Both the position numbers and the translations under genes were made by a program. Below the pieces are notes generated by a model. It ran no database searches. It was not told where the DNA came from and worked only from the letters and a program-made list of their open reading frames with translations. A stretch of 64,000 nucleotides of DNA from Gemmatimonas sp. (lineage in GTDB: Bacteria; Gemmatimonadota; Gemmatimonadetes; Gemmatimonadales; Gemmatimonadaceae), in NCBI RefSeq assembly GCF_031426495.1, contig NZ_JANPLK010000059.1, positions 124,001 through 188,000 of the forward strand, read 5' to 3'. Below, piece by piece: positions 16,087-24,709 of the stretch. The stretch's first letter is position 1. The number at the start of each line of letters is the position of its first letter.

Positions 16087-18867
16087 ATGGGACAAACGGG
16101 TCGTCCCTCCCGTATGCGCACACCGGCCGTCTTTCGATCGCGATCGCTGCGACAACAGTTCGCGATCACGATCGCGCTGGTGAGTGTCGTATCAGTGTTG
16201 CTCGCCGCCGGCATGCTGACCGCGCGCGCGACGGCCCACCGCCGCGACGCGCGTCGCCTCTATCTAGCGGAGAGCGCCGACGCGGTATGCCGAGCGACCG
16301 ATGCGTATCTGGACAAATACGTGGCCAGCATCCGCACTCTCGCTGACGCGACTCCCCCCTCAGCCTTGCTCGGCGCGGGCGCCACGCGGTCGTCTCGTCC
16401 GGTCATCGGCGCGAGTCTCGCGCGGTTCCACAGCGCGCGCGCGGGATTCCTGACCGTCCTCGCCGCGCGTGGGGATGGTGTGATCGTGGCCGCGCACGGA
16501 CACGGTATCCGACCCGACATAGCGGTATCGGGCGCATCGAGCAACGTGTCCGATCGCGACTACTTTCGTACGGCGATACGAACGGGGACGCCCTTTATAT
16601 CCGACGCGTTTCGCGGGCGTGGCTTTGGCGCCGACGCGATTGTCGCCATCTCGGCGCCGATCCGAGACTCGGCAGGAGTCGCTACCGGCATTGTTGAAGG
16701 GTCACTCGACCTGCGTGCGTTCGGCGCGGAAGCCGGTCCCTTCACGAGCAACCGGAACCTTGCGTTCCTTATTGTCGACCGCGCCGCGCGCGTCGTACAC
16801 GCCACTGAGGGCGCACGCTTTCCGTTACTGACGCGACCGCTGGGTGATCCGCTCTTCGTGGCCCTCGGCGCCGTTGGCGGCGTGGCCATGCCACCTGTTC
16901 AGCAGCCATCCCCCTCGATGGTGGTAGAGCTGCCGATCAACGGACACGTCACGTGGGGCGCCGCATGTATTACGCGCTACGGCTGGCGCGTGATAGCACG
17001 TCTCGAACCGTCAGCCCTCCAACGCGATCAACGCGAACTGTTGGCGCTCGGTGGAGTCGTGGCGCTCGTCGCGTGCATGGCCTCAATGCTGATTGCCGGT
17101 TGGACGGCCAGCCGTATCGCAAAGCCGCTCACGGCGGTGACGACCGCCGTCGGCATCGGGGCCCGCGTCGCGGGTGACCCGAACCACGTTGGTTACCCGC
17201 CGTCTACTCGGCGAACAAGCGCGCGTACCGTGCTCGGTACCACGCATCCCGATGCAGCGTGGGAGATTGTGGCCTTGGCGGAGCACTTGGACGAGCGGTT
17301 GGCGCGTGCGGAACGCGCCGAGCGCGAGATGCAACACGAACTCACGCGTCGTGAGCACGTCATTGCCCAGCGCACGCAGGAGCTCTCAGATACCAATCGG
17401 TCCCTCGCCGACAGCGAACGCGAGTTACGCGCGCTCTTCGCCGCCATGAACGATGTGGTTTTGGTCCTCGACGCGCAGGGCACATTCCTGCGCGTCATCC
17501 CCACGGCGCCCGATCTGCTCTATCGGCCACGCGACGAGGTCATCGGCAAGCGCCTGCACGAGATCTTTCCGGTGGAGCAGGCCGATCGCTTCCTCGCGAC
17601 GGTGCAGCGCGTAATCGAAACGCAACAGGCACAGTCGCTCGACTACACGCTTGAACTCGCGCACGGCCTTACGTGGTTTGAGAGCACCGCGTCGCCACTG
17701 GCCGACGGGACTGTGCTGTGGGTCGCGCGCGACACGACGGCCGTGGCGGTAGCGCGCACCGCGCTGGAAGAGAGCGAGCGCCAACACCGGATGCTGATCG
17801 AAACCGCTCCGGATATCATCTACCGCACAGATACTGACGGCCGCATTGTCTTCGTGAACGCCGCCGCATCGGCTATCCTCGGACTTCCCAACGCTGATAT
17901 TCTTGGTGCGCACTTCAGCGCGTTGGTGCAGCCCGACGCGGTGCAGGTGCTCACCGCGTTCTATCAGGACCAGATTCGCGAGCGAGTCGAAGTGACCTAT
18001 CGCGAGGTGCCCTGCATCTCGCGCGACGGGCGCGAGGTGTGGGTCGGCCAGCATGTGCGATTGATGGTGGAGCGGGAGCGCGTCGTGGGCATGCACGCTG
18101 TGGCGCGCGACATTACCGCGCAGCACGCGATTGAGCGCGCGAAGGACGACTTCGTGTCACTGGTGAGCCATGAACTGCGCACCCCGCTCACGTCGATCAA
18201 AGGCTCGCTCGCGCTCTTGGCGAGCGGGCGGATAGAGACGTTGTCCCCGACGGCACAGCGGCTGCTCGCGATGGCCAGTCAGAACGCCGATCGACTTGTG
18301 CGCATGGTGAACGGCATTCTCGATCTACAGCGCCTTGATTCACAGCCCGCCAGCGCCACCATTTGTCGCGAAGCACTTGCGCCGGTGCTGCACGAGGCCG
18401 CCAACGCCGTACGTGGCATCGCCGACGCCGAACTCGTAACCGTACATGTAGACGACTGTACCGGCGACGCGTGGATCGATCGAGATCGCATGGTGCAGGT
18501 ACTCGTGAATTTACTCGGCAATGCGATCAAGTTCTCACACCCAGGCGGTATCGTCACACTTTCGGCGGTGCGCGAACACGGACACTGGCATATCGACGTC
18601 CGCGATCACGGTTGCGGTATTCCCGTTGGCGAACTGGAACGCATCTTCGAGCGCTTCCATCAAGTCGACGCATCGGACGCGCGGGCACACGCCGGCAGCG
18701 GACTGGGGCTATCGATCTGTCGTCAAATCGTGGCACAGCATGCCGGACACATTACCGCTACGAGCGAGCTTCAACACGGCAGCGTATTCACGGTCACCCT
18801 ACCGTGCGACTCCCTGCACGCTGAGACCGCGCATCCGTCGCCGTCGATGGCGGGAGCATCCGCATGA
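16087..18867 (+). CDS. PAS-domain sensor histidine kinase with periplasmic dCache-like sensor
   Basis: A 926-residue membrane kinase. Order of parts: hydrophobic helix at about 21-46, periplasmic sensor at about 47-315 (DRDYFRTAIRTGTPFISDAF and VVAISAPIRDS-like segments typical of dCache), second helix at about 318-341, coiled coil, PAS at about 445-555, PAS at about 568-685, then the kinase core with phospho-acceptor His695 in FVSLVSHELRTPLTSIKG, an N box (LLGNAIKFSHPGG), G1 (DHGCGIP) and G2 (GSGLGLSICRQIVAQH). ATP-dependent autophosphorylation and transfer to the next gene's receiver are expected. The start could also be 16114; the frame is open upstream to 15988. Its stop overlaps the response-regulator ATG (ATGA). 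Confidence 0.9.
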   Translation: MGQTGRPSRMRTPAVFRSRSLRQQFAITIALVSVVSVLLAAGMLTARATAHRRDARRLYLAESADAVCRATDAYLDKYVASIRTLADATPPSALLGAGATRSSRPVIGASLARFHSARAGFLTVLAARGDGVIVAAHGHGIRPDIAVSGASSNVSDRDYFRTAIRTGTPFISDAFRGRGFGADAIVAISAPIRDSAGVATGIVEGSLDLRAFGAEAGPFTSNRNLAFLIVDRAARVVHATEGARFPLLTRPLGDPLFVALGAVGGVAMPPVQQPSPSMVVELPINGHVTWGAACITRYGWRVIARLEPSALQRDQRELLALGGVVALVACMASMLIAGWTASRIAKPLTAVTTAVGIGARVAGDPNHVGYPPSTRRTSARTVLGTTHPDAAWEIVALAEHLDERLARAERAEREMQHELTRREHVIAQRTQELSDTNRSLADSERELRALFAAMNDVVLVLDAQGTFLRVIPTAPDLLYRPRDEVIGKRLHEIFPVEQADRFLATVQRVIETQQAQSLDYTLELAHGLTWFESTASPLADGTVLWVARDTTAVAVARTALEESERQHRMLIETAPDIIYRTDTDGRIVFVNAAASAILGLPNADILGAHFSALVQPDAVQVLTAFYQDQIRERVEVTYREVPCISRDGREVWVGQHVRLMVERERVVGMHAVARDITAQHAIERAKDDFVSLVSHELRTPLTSIKGSLALLASGRIETLSPTAQRLLAMASQNADRLVRMVNGILDLQRLDSQPASATICREALAPVLHEAANAVRGIADAELVTVHVDDCTGDAWIDRDRMVQVLVNLLGNAIKFSHPGGIVTLSAVREHGHWHIDVRDHGCGIPVGELERIFERFHQVDASDARAHAGSGLGLSICRQIVAQHAGHITATSELQHGSVFTVTLPCDSLHAETAHPSPSMAGASA

Positions 18868-19238
18868 CACGACACGTCCTGATCATCGATGATGACGTCG
18901 ACATCCGCGACTTGGTACAGGTCAGCCTCGAGCTCACGGCAAACTGGCGCGTGTCGCAAGCCGCCAGTGGGATGGACGGCATCCGTCTGGCTCAAGAGCT
19001 CGAGCCGGACGGCATTCTGCTGGATCTGATGATGCCGGAGATGGACGGTGCAGCGACGGCGCGCGCGCTACTCGCGGCGCAATCTCACGTACCGGTTCTT
19101 CTTTTTACGGCGAAGCACATGGACGACGCTGTCGTGGCAGCGATGCCCGGCGTCACCGCGACGATTGCCAAACCATTCGATCCACTCACATTCCACCTTC
19201 GGGTTGCGGAGGCCTTTGGCTGGGACGAGCCATGGTAA
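18864..19238 (+). CDS. Single-domain response regulator
   Basis: A 124-residue receiver with no output domain. The acidic pocket is IIDDD (residues 7-11), the phospho-acceptor is Asp54 in LLDLMMPEMDG, Thr82 lies in LLFTAK, and Lys103 in IAKPFDP completes the active site. It is probably a phosphorelay intermediate between the upstream kinase and the Hpt protein encoded next. Its ATG overlaps the kinase stop and its own end overlaps the next gene by seven bases. Confidence 0.93.
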   Translation: MTRHVLIIDDDVDIRDLVQVSLELTANWRVSQAASGMDGIRLAQELEPDGILLDLMMPEMDGAATARALLAAQSHVPVLLFTAKHMDDAVVAAMPGVTATIAKPFDPLTFHLRVAEAFGWDEPW

Positions 19239-21346
19239 CGCCGTCTCAACGTGACGACGCGGCCTTGGTACGTGCCGTCGACGCCATTTGGGCGCGCTCC
19301 CGCAGTGTCATGCTGGCACACGTCGACTGCATCGAAGCAGCGGCTGCCAGTCTGCTGACTGCGGTACTCTCGATGCCAGAGCGGGCAGAGGCGCAGCGCG
19401 CGGCGCATCGGTTGGCGGGAACGGTCGGTACGTTCGGCTTCCATGCAGCGTCTGCGATTGCACGAGAACTTGAGGTCGCCTTCGAAGCGTGCACCCCCGG
19501 CGATTCCGTGACCGTGCTGCGCATCGCCGAGCAGTCGCTCGCCCTCCGTGCGGCGTTGGATGCGCACGTGGCGCGAACGGGCGCGGGCCACGAGGATGCC
19601 GCCTTGTCATCGGAACGCGAGCGTCTGTCGCGACACCGTGGTCTGGTGGCCTGGATGGTCGGTGCAGACGAGGAACGTCTTGGCGCGATCGCGGTCGCCG
19701 CGGTCGCGAGCGGCGCTACGGTCATCCGACAAAGCGCGGCGAGACTCGCGTCCGATGATGGTGTCGACGTTCCCGATCTCCTCTTTCTGACCCCATCGAG
19801 CGAGGATGCCGCGGCGGATGTCGGAGACGGCTATGCGGCGACCGTCGCTCATGCTGCCGCGTGGCGCTCGCAGTATCCTCAGGTCCTTACGGTCGTTCTC
19901 GAATCGCGCGAGCTCGAGTCGCGCGGACTCTGTGAGGTAGCGACGCGCCTCGCGATCGTCGCTGCGGATGCCTTCGGTCCGGTGCCTCGGTGCGTCAACG
20001 CGGATGACCTACTGGCCTTCGTGCAGCAGCGATGGCAGGATCGTGGGCAACGCGTGTGGACCGACGTCACGGCCACGACGGCAACCGTCGGAGGGACGCT
20101 TGTGCTCTTGGTGAGCGATGACGCCAGCATCCTGCGCCCAGTCGCAGCGGCGTTGGAGCCCCTCGGTGCTGAAGTCGTCGCTTGCGACGATGCGCTCCGG
20201 CTTTGGGAGCTGCTGCCGCGCCTTCGGCCCGATCTGTTGATTCTCAGCTTGGACACGCAGGGCGTCGATGCGTTGCTGCTCCTGCGTTTGATACGGGAGG
20301 ATGTCCGTTGGCACCGGCTGCCGATTGTTGTGCTGACGGGCGATGCCACGACCGCACGTGCCGCCCAGTGTCGTGAGATTGGCGCTGACGATGTCGTGGC
20401 CGATACTGCGACCTCGGCGCAGCTCCGGCGACGCGTGCGTCGTCAGCTGGCGCGGGCAGTTGCCACCGCGCGAGGTGTGTCGAGCACGATGCTCCATCGC
20501 ATTGACACCCGATCGCAGACGCTCGATGTCGTGGGGCACGAGATGCAACGCGCAACGCGGAGTGGGATGTCACTCTGCTGCGTACTTCTGCAATCCGAGT
20601 CGGAGCCGCACGCGGCCGCTGCGTCGGGTGCGGAAGCCGAGTCGCCGGCAACCGCTCCGTGGCTGTCGCAGCAACTGTCTCGGGCGCGTCGCGACGGGGA
20701 AACAGCATCCCGCGTTTCGCTGGATACGGTGCTGTTGACTTGGCGGGGCGTGACGAAGGTCGAAGCCGACGCGCGCCTGACCCGGCTGATCCGGTCATCA
20801 CCTTCGCCGCATACCGTGTCGGTCGGATGCGTGGAGCGCACGGCGGTGCATGCTGATGCGCGGGAGCTGCTGCGCGACACCGAAAGGGCACTGTGGCGTC
20901 CGACTGTCGATCTCGAGAACACGCGGTGGGTGGGTGACGACGAGGCGGCCGGCATCGTAGCCACGCGTCCCATCGATGTCGCGCTGATCGAGGATGACCC
21001 CGCACTGGCCGAGCTACTGGAACTGACACTCGGCGTGGCGGGTCATTGCGTTCGCCGCTGGACGGACGGCGCCGACGTGGCCGCCGCCTTGTGCGGCCCG
21101 ACGCCCGCCGTCGCTGCCCGCGTGATTCTGTTGGACATCAACCTGCCAACCATCGATGGACTGACGCTGCTGCGGCGACTCGGCGCATCGGGCGTACTCC
21201 GGACATCGCGCGTCATTGTCATGAGTGTCCGAGCCAGTGAGGACGAGATGCTGCAAGCGTTCGCGGCGGGGGCATTCGACTTTGTCGCGAAGCCACTCAG
21301 CGTCCCTGTCCTGATGCAGCGCGTTCGCCGCGCGCTGGCCGCATGA
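19232..21346 (+). CDS. Hpt - pseudo-receiver - degenerate GGDEF - receiver protein
   Basis: A 704-residue multidomain signalling protein. Residues 10-115 form a Hpt domain with phospho-acceptor His59 (AAHRLAGTVGTFGF). Residues 135-275 look like a further alpha/beta domain without motifs. Residues 288-405 are receiver-like, but Ser stands where the phosphorylated Asp belongs (LLILSLDTQG) and the late Lys is Asp (VVADTATS), so it is a pseudo-receiver. Residues about 415-575 resemble a GGDEF domain (late VSVGCVER and LLRDTERAL), but the GGDEF loop reads RVSLDTVLL, so no diguanylate cyclase activity is expected. Residues 590-704 are an intact receiver (Asp635 in LLDINLPTIDG; Lys687 in AKPLSV). 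A phosphorelay hub for the operon is likely. Confidence 0.82.
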   Translation: MVTPSQRDDAALVRAVDAIWARSRSVMLAHVDCIEAAAASLLTAVLSMPERAEAQRAAHRLAGTVGTFGFHAASAIARELEVAFEACTPGDSVTVLRIAEQSLALRAALDAHVARTGAGHEDAALSSERERLSRHRGLVAWMVGADEERLGAIAVAAVASGATVIRQSAARLASDDGVDVPDLLFLTPSSEDAAADVGDGYAATVAHAAAWRSQYPQVLTVVLESRELESRGLCEVATRLAIVAADAFGPVPRCVNADDLLAFVQQRWQDRGQRVWTDVTATTATVGGTLVLLVSDDASILRPVAAALEPLGAEVVACDDALRLWELLPRLRPDLLILSLDTQGVDALLLLRLIREDVRWHRLPIVVLTGDATTARAAQCREIGADDVVADTATSAQLRRRVRRQLARAVATARGVSSTMLHRIDTRSQTLDVVGHEMQRATRSGMSLCCVLLQSESEPHAAAASGAEAESPATAPWLSQQLSRARRDGETASRVSLDTVLLTWRGVTKVEADARLTRLIRSSPSPHTVSVGCVERTAVHADARELLRDTERALWRPTVDLENTRWVGDDEAAGIVATRPIDVALIEDDPALAELLELTLGVAGHCVRRWTDGADVAAALCGPTPAVAARVILLDINLPTIDGLTLLRRLGASGVLRTSRVIVMSVRASEDEMLQAFAAGAFDFVAKPLSVPVLMQRVRRALAA

Positions 21347-22218
21347 CGGCCTCACACGTACACCTCCTTCAGCTGGCTCTCCGCGCGGAGGCACTGATCG
21401 TCTCCGTCCTGGTGCTCCTGCTGATCGCCGCCGTGACCTTCCGTCGTCACCGTGCGAGTCACGACGTACGACAGCTTGCTGAAGGTCGCGTGCGACTGGC
21501 ACGTGCGTTGCAACGCGGAGACATAGTTACGACGCAGATTTGGCTGATCAGACAGTCGCCGCGGATTCAGCTCGCGCTCTGCCGTGAGTTCGTACGAACT
21601 GTGCGCGGCGCGGCACGTCGCGACGTGCAGGGACTGGCGCTGCGCTTGGGACTCTTGTCACGAGCCGCCACCGACGTTGGGAGCCGATGGTGGATGCTCC
21701 GCCTGCGGGGAGTCCGCGTGCTCGGCGCATTGGCGGTGCCAGGGTTCGAGGAGGCGCTTTGTCGCGCCGCACAGCAGGATGCCCACGCGGCCGTTCGCGA
21801 GGCCGCCGTCGACTGGAGCGCTGCCGCGCGCGGGTCGGTGTACGCGCCGGAGGATCACGGGCCCACAGTCACCGGGCACGCCACGATACATCGTGCTGAC
21901 GTCGAAGTCGCCACCCGCGAGCTGACGCACCCGCACAGCGACGTGCGATCGTGTGCGATCCGCGTGCTGGCCGCGCTCGAGCATTGGCCTGCGGCGCCGA
22001 CCGTGTACGCGCTTCTCGACGATGCCGACTTCGGCGTGCGACGTGAGGCGGCACAGGCGCTCGCCCGATTCGGTGCTCCCGGTTGTCTCATGTTGCGTCG
22101 TGCGCTCGCGCATTCGTCGGAACAGGCGCGTGATGCTGCCCGCCATGTCCTCGACGTGCACCAGTGCCGAACGCACCACGCAAACACGTACCACCCGTCA
22201 CTTCGTGAGGCGCGGTGA
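21343..22218 (+). CDS. Membrane-anchored HEAT-repeat protein
   Basis: A 291-residue protein with one N-terminal membrane helix (about residues 16-33, LIVSVLVLLLIAAVTF) followed by a cytoplasmic basic stretch and alpha-helical HEAT-type repeats: RLRGVRVLGALAVPGFEEAL, VREAAVDWS, DVRSCAIRVLAALEHW, FGVRREAAQALARFG and ARDAARHVLDV. It is probably a scaffold that holds the signalling proteins near the glycosyltransferase. The ATG overlaps the upstream stop (ATGA) and the next gene starts at a GTG overlapping this stop, so all are translated together. Confidence 0.82.
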   Translation: MTASHVHLLQLALRAEALIVSVLVLLLIAAVTFRRHRASHDVRQLAEGRVRLARALQRGDIVTTQIWLIRQSPRIQLALCREFVRTVRGAARRDVQGLALRLGLLSRAATDVGSRWWMLRLRGVRVLGALAVPGFEEALCRAAQQDAHAAVREAAVDWSAAARGSVYAPEDHGPTVTGHATIHRADVEVATRELTHPHSDVRSCAIRVLAALEHWPAAPTVYALLDDADFGVRREAAQALARFGAPGCLMLRRALAHSSEQARDAARHVLDVHQCRTHHANTYHPSLREAR

Positions 22219-24464
22219 CTGAGCCGGCATCTTTCGCGCAGGCAGGCGTACGCTATGGCGAGTGGGCAATTTTCATATACTGGGCGCTGGTGTCGCTCGG
22301 CTACGTGGTGCTGGGTCTGCTCGCTGCCTGCGAGTCGCTGGATCATCGGCGACGCACGAGAGATGAGGACCGCGCTTCGTGGATGTCATCACCGTTTGCA
22401 CCGCGCATCAGTGTAATCGCCCCGGCGTTCAACGAGGCGACAACCATCGAGGCCTCGGTACGCGCACTGATGTCGCTGGACTATCCAAATCTCGAGCTGA
22501 TTGTCGTCAACGACGGCTCCACCGATCACACGATCGAGGTGCTTTGCACCGCGTTCACTCTTGTGCCCGTCCATCCGCTCATCGAGCGTCGACTCTCGTC
22601 CAGCGTGGTGCACGGCGTTTATCACTCGCTCTCGCATCCACACCTGCTCGTGGTGGACAAGGTCCAAGGCGGCAAGAGCGACGCCATGAACGTCGGCATC
22701 GACTTGGCGGCCGGCGCACTCTTCTGCGCAATCGATTCCGACACCCTCGTCGAAGCCGGCGCGCTGACGCGACTGGTGCGTCCGCTGGTCGACGATCCAA
22801 GCGTCGTCGCGGTCGGAGGGATGCTGCGCGTGCTGAACGCTGCGCACGTGCGCGGCACGTCAATCCGCGACGTCCATGTGTCGCCTCGGTGGCTAGTCGG
22901 CGTCCAGACAGTGGAGTATCTCCGCGCATTCTTCCTTGCGCGCATGGGGTGGAATCGCCTGGGCGGCGATCTGATCGTCTCCGGGGCATTCGGACTGTTT
23001 CGAGTCGCTGCAGTGCGCGCGGCCGGTGGCTACGCCGTGGGTGCAGACGGCGAGGATATGGAGCTGGTGGTCCGTCTTCGTCGTCGCGGCGCTGAACAGC
23101 GCTTGCCTGTGCGCGTGCAGTTCGTTCCCGATGCGGTGGCGTGGACCGAAGTTCCGGAGCATCTACCGTCAGTTGCGAGCCAACGACGACGGTGGCACCG
23201 GGGACTCGCGGAGACACTCTGGACGCACGCCGCGATCATCGGGCGACCGCGCTACGGATTGGCAGGGATGCTCGCCGCGCCTTTCTACGTGGTTGCGGAG
23301 CTTCTCGGGCCCGTCGTTGAAATGATCGGCGCGGTTGCCGTGATCGTCTCCACGGCAATGAGGCTCATCGACTTTCGCATCGCCGCGCTGATCTTCGTGT
23401 TTGCTTACGGGATCGGCGTCATCGTGAGTGTGGGTGCGATTCTTCTGGAGGAATCAGCCGCTGGCCGGCATGCCCATTGGTCGGACCGGGCACGTTTGCT
23501 CCTCTGGGCCGTCGTCGAGCCCTTGGGCTATCGGCAACTCACGGTGCTCTGGCGCCTGCAGGGATTGTGGCAATGGATGCGTGGCGATCGTGGCTGGGGC
23601 ACGATGGTCCGGCGCGAAGTCGCGTCCGTCACGCCGCTCGCGATCACGGGCTTGCTCTTCGTGCTGGCCGCGGTTGCGGCTGGCAGCCACGCCACCGTCG
23701 CACACGCACAGGCGGCCGCACCCCTGCGACTAAGTATGGAGGCATCGGTTTCGCGAGATCGTCTCACGAACGGTCGCGCGCCGTGGCAAGAGCACGCGGT
23801 TGAGGCGACCCTGTCCCGCTCTGTACGCACGCGCCTACTCCTGAGCTTGGCGTCGCTGTCGCGATTCGATCTTCACGATGTCCGATTGGCGATGGGAGGT
23901 TCGTTGCCGATCTCGTCGCGATGGACGGTTGGGAGTGAGGGCGCGACGAGTACCACTGGCTTGGTGCTTCCCCGACTGTCCGTCGAGGGGTGGGTACATC
24001 GGCGCCTTCGTGACGCGTGGGGTATACAGGCCACCGCGCTGATGCGCGCCTACACGACGACCCGCGTGCATCGCTATGCCCTCGAGGTCGATCGATACGT
24101 GGGCCCGTACCGCGTCGCCTACACGTATGGCGTGTCGACACTCGACGGCCGCTCACGCCGGGGCGTGCATCGCATGGTCGCGTCGGCAGTGTCCGCCAGC
24201 GGGAGTCAGCTCTCGCTCGCCGCCACCACGGGTCAGGAGGTGGAGTTTGTCGGGGCCGACGCGCCGCAAGCGCTGGTGGTACGCGAGGCCGACATCCAGT
24301 TTCGCCAGCGTGTCCATTCGCGGTGGCTGGTGGCGGCGACGATGGGAGTCGAAGCGCATGGGGTGCTTTACACGCGCGCTTTTAGTCGGTTGGCGTTACG
24401 ATATCAGCCATCCCCGGTGCTAGTCGGTCGCGCGCGCCTCGGAGTCGGGGCGCCTCGCGAGTGA
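22215..24464 (+). CDS. Processive GT2 glycosyltransferase fused to a YaiO-like outer-membrane beta-barrel
   Basis: A 749-residue protein in one uninterrupted frame. Residues 15-40 are a membrane helix; 60-330 are a GT2 domain with IVVNDGSTDHT, the D-x-D pair Asp174/Asp176 (AIDSDTL), GADGEDMEL and QRRRWHRG at 323-330, the Q-x-x-R-W-like motif of polymerising transferases. Further helices follow at about 355-425. At Met464 a new segment begins: RREVASVTPLAITGLLFVLA and VAHAQA look like a complete signal peptide with an Ala-x-Ala cleavage site near residue 498. The remainder (about 500-749) alternates polar and apolar residues like a YaiO-family barrel (RYALEVDRYVGPYRVAYTYG). Normally these are separate inner- and outer-membrane proteins. 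It probably makes and exports a polysaccharide. Confidence 0.8.
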   Translation: MTEPASFAQAGVRYGEWAIFIYWALVSLGYVVLGLLAACESLDHRRRTRDEDRASWMSSPFAPRISVIAPAFNEATTIEASVRALMSLDYPNLELIVVNDGSTDHTIEVLCTAFTLVPVHPLIERRLSSSVVHGVYHSLSHPHLLVVDKVQGGKSDAMNVGIDLAAGALFCAIDSDTLVEAGALTRLVRPLVDDPSVVAVGGMLRVLNAAHVRGTSIRDVHVSPRWLVGVQTVEYLRAFFLARMGWNRLGGDLIVSGAFGLFRVAAVRAAGGYAVGADGEDMELVVRLRRRGAEQRLPVRVQFVPDAVAWTEVPEHLPSVASQRRRWHRGLAETLWTHAAIIGRPRYGLAGMLAAPFYVVAELLGPVVEMIGAVAVIVSTAMRLIDFRIAALIFVFAYGIGVIVSVGAILLEESAAGRHAHWSDRARLLLWAVVEPLGYRQLTVLWRLQGLWQWMRGDRGWGTMVRREVASVTPLAITGLLFVLAAVAAGSHATVAHAQAAAPLRLSMEASVSRDRLTNGRAPWQEHAVEATLSRSVRTRLLLSLASLSRFDLHDVRLAMGGSLPISSRWTVGSEGATSTTGLVLPRLSVEGWVHRRLRDAWGIQATALMRAYTTTRVHRYALEVDRYVGPYRVAYTYGVSTLDGRSRRGVHRMVASAVSASGSQLSLAATTGQEVEFVGADAPQALVVREADIQFRQRVHSRWLVAATMGVEAHGVLYTRAFSRLALRYQPSPVLVGRARLGVGAPRE

Positions 24465-24616
24465 CGCCGCCCCGCTGGGACCGCCTTCCGCTGGGACGGC
24501 TGTCCACGCGCATTCTGGCGGCGGAAGTGCGCACGCTGCGCACGACCGACCGAGGTGACCGGGCGCTGGGGTTCGCTGCACACGATGGCACAATCGCCGG
24601 TGTGTGGCGCGATTAA
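24461..24616 (+). CDS. Small ORF coupled to the GT2-YaiO gene (51 aa)
   Basis: A GTG at 24461 overlaps the upstream TGA (GTGA), exactly the junction type used elsewhere in this operon, and opens a frame of 51 codons ending at TAA 24614-24616. The product is basic (TPPRWDRLPLGRLSTRILAA near its start, ending GTIAGVWRD) with no membrane segment. I recognise no family. The coupling geometry is the main argument for it; it could be a chance ORF. Confidence 0.38.
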   Translation: MTPPRWDRLPLGRLSTRILAAEVRTLRTTDRGDRALGFAAHDGTIAGVWRD

Positions 24617-24709
24617 GGTCGTGCCTGATCATCGAGGCCCGGATGCCGACCGCTCGGACAATCGCGTGCGTGACACCGCGTCGTCGCCGCTGGGGGCCGC
24701 CAACGCCAC

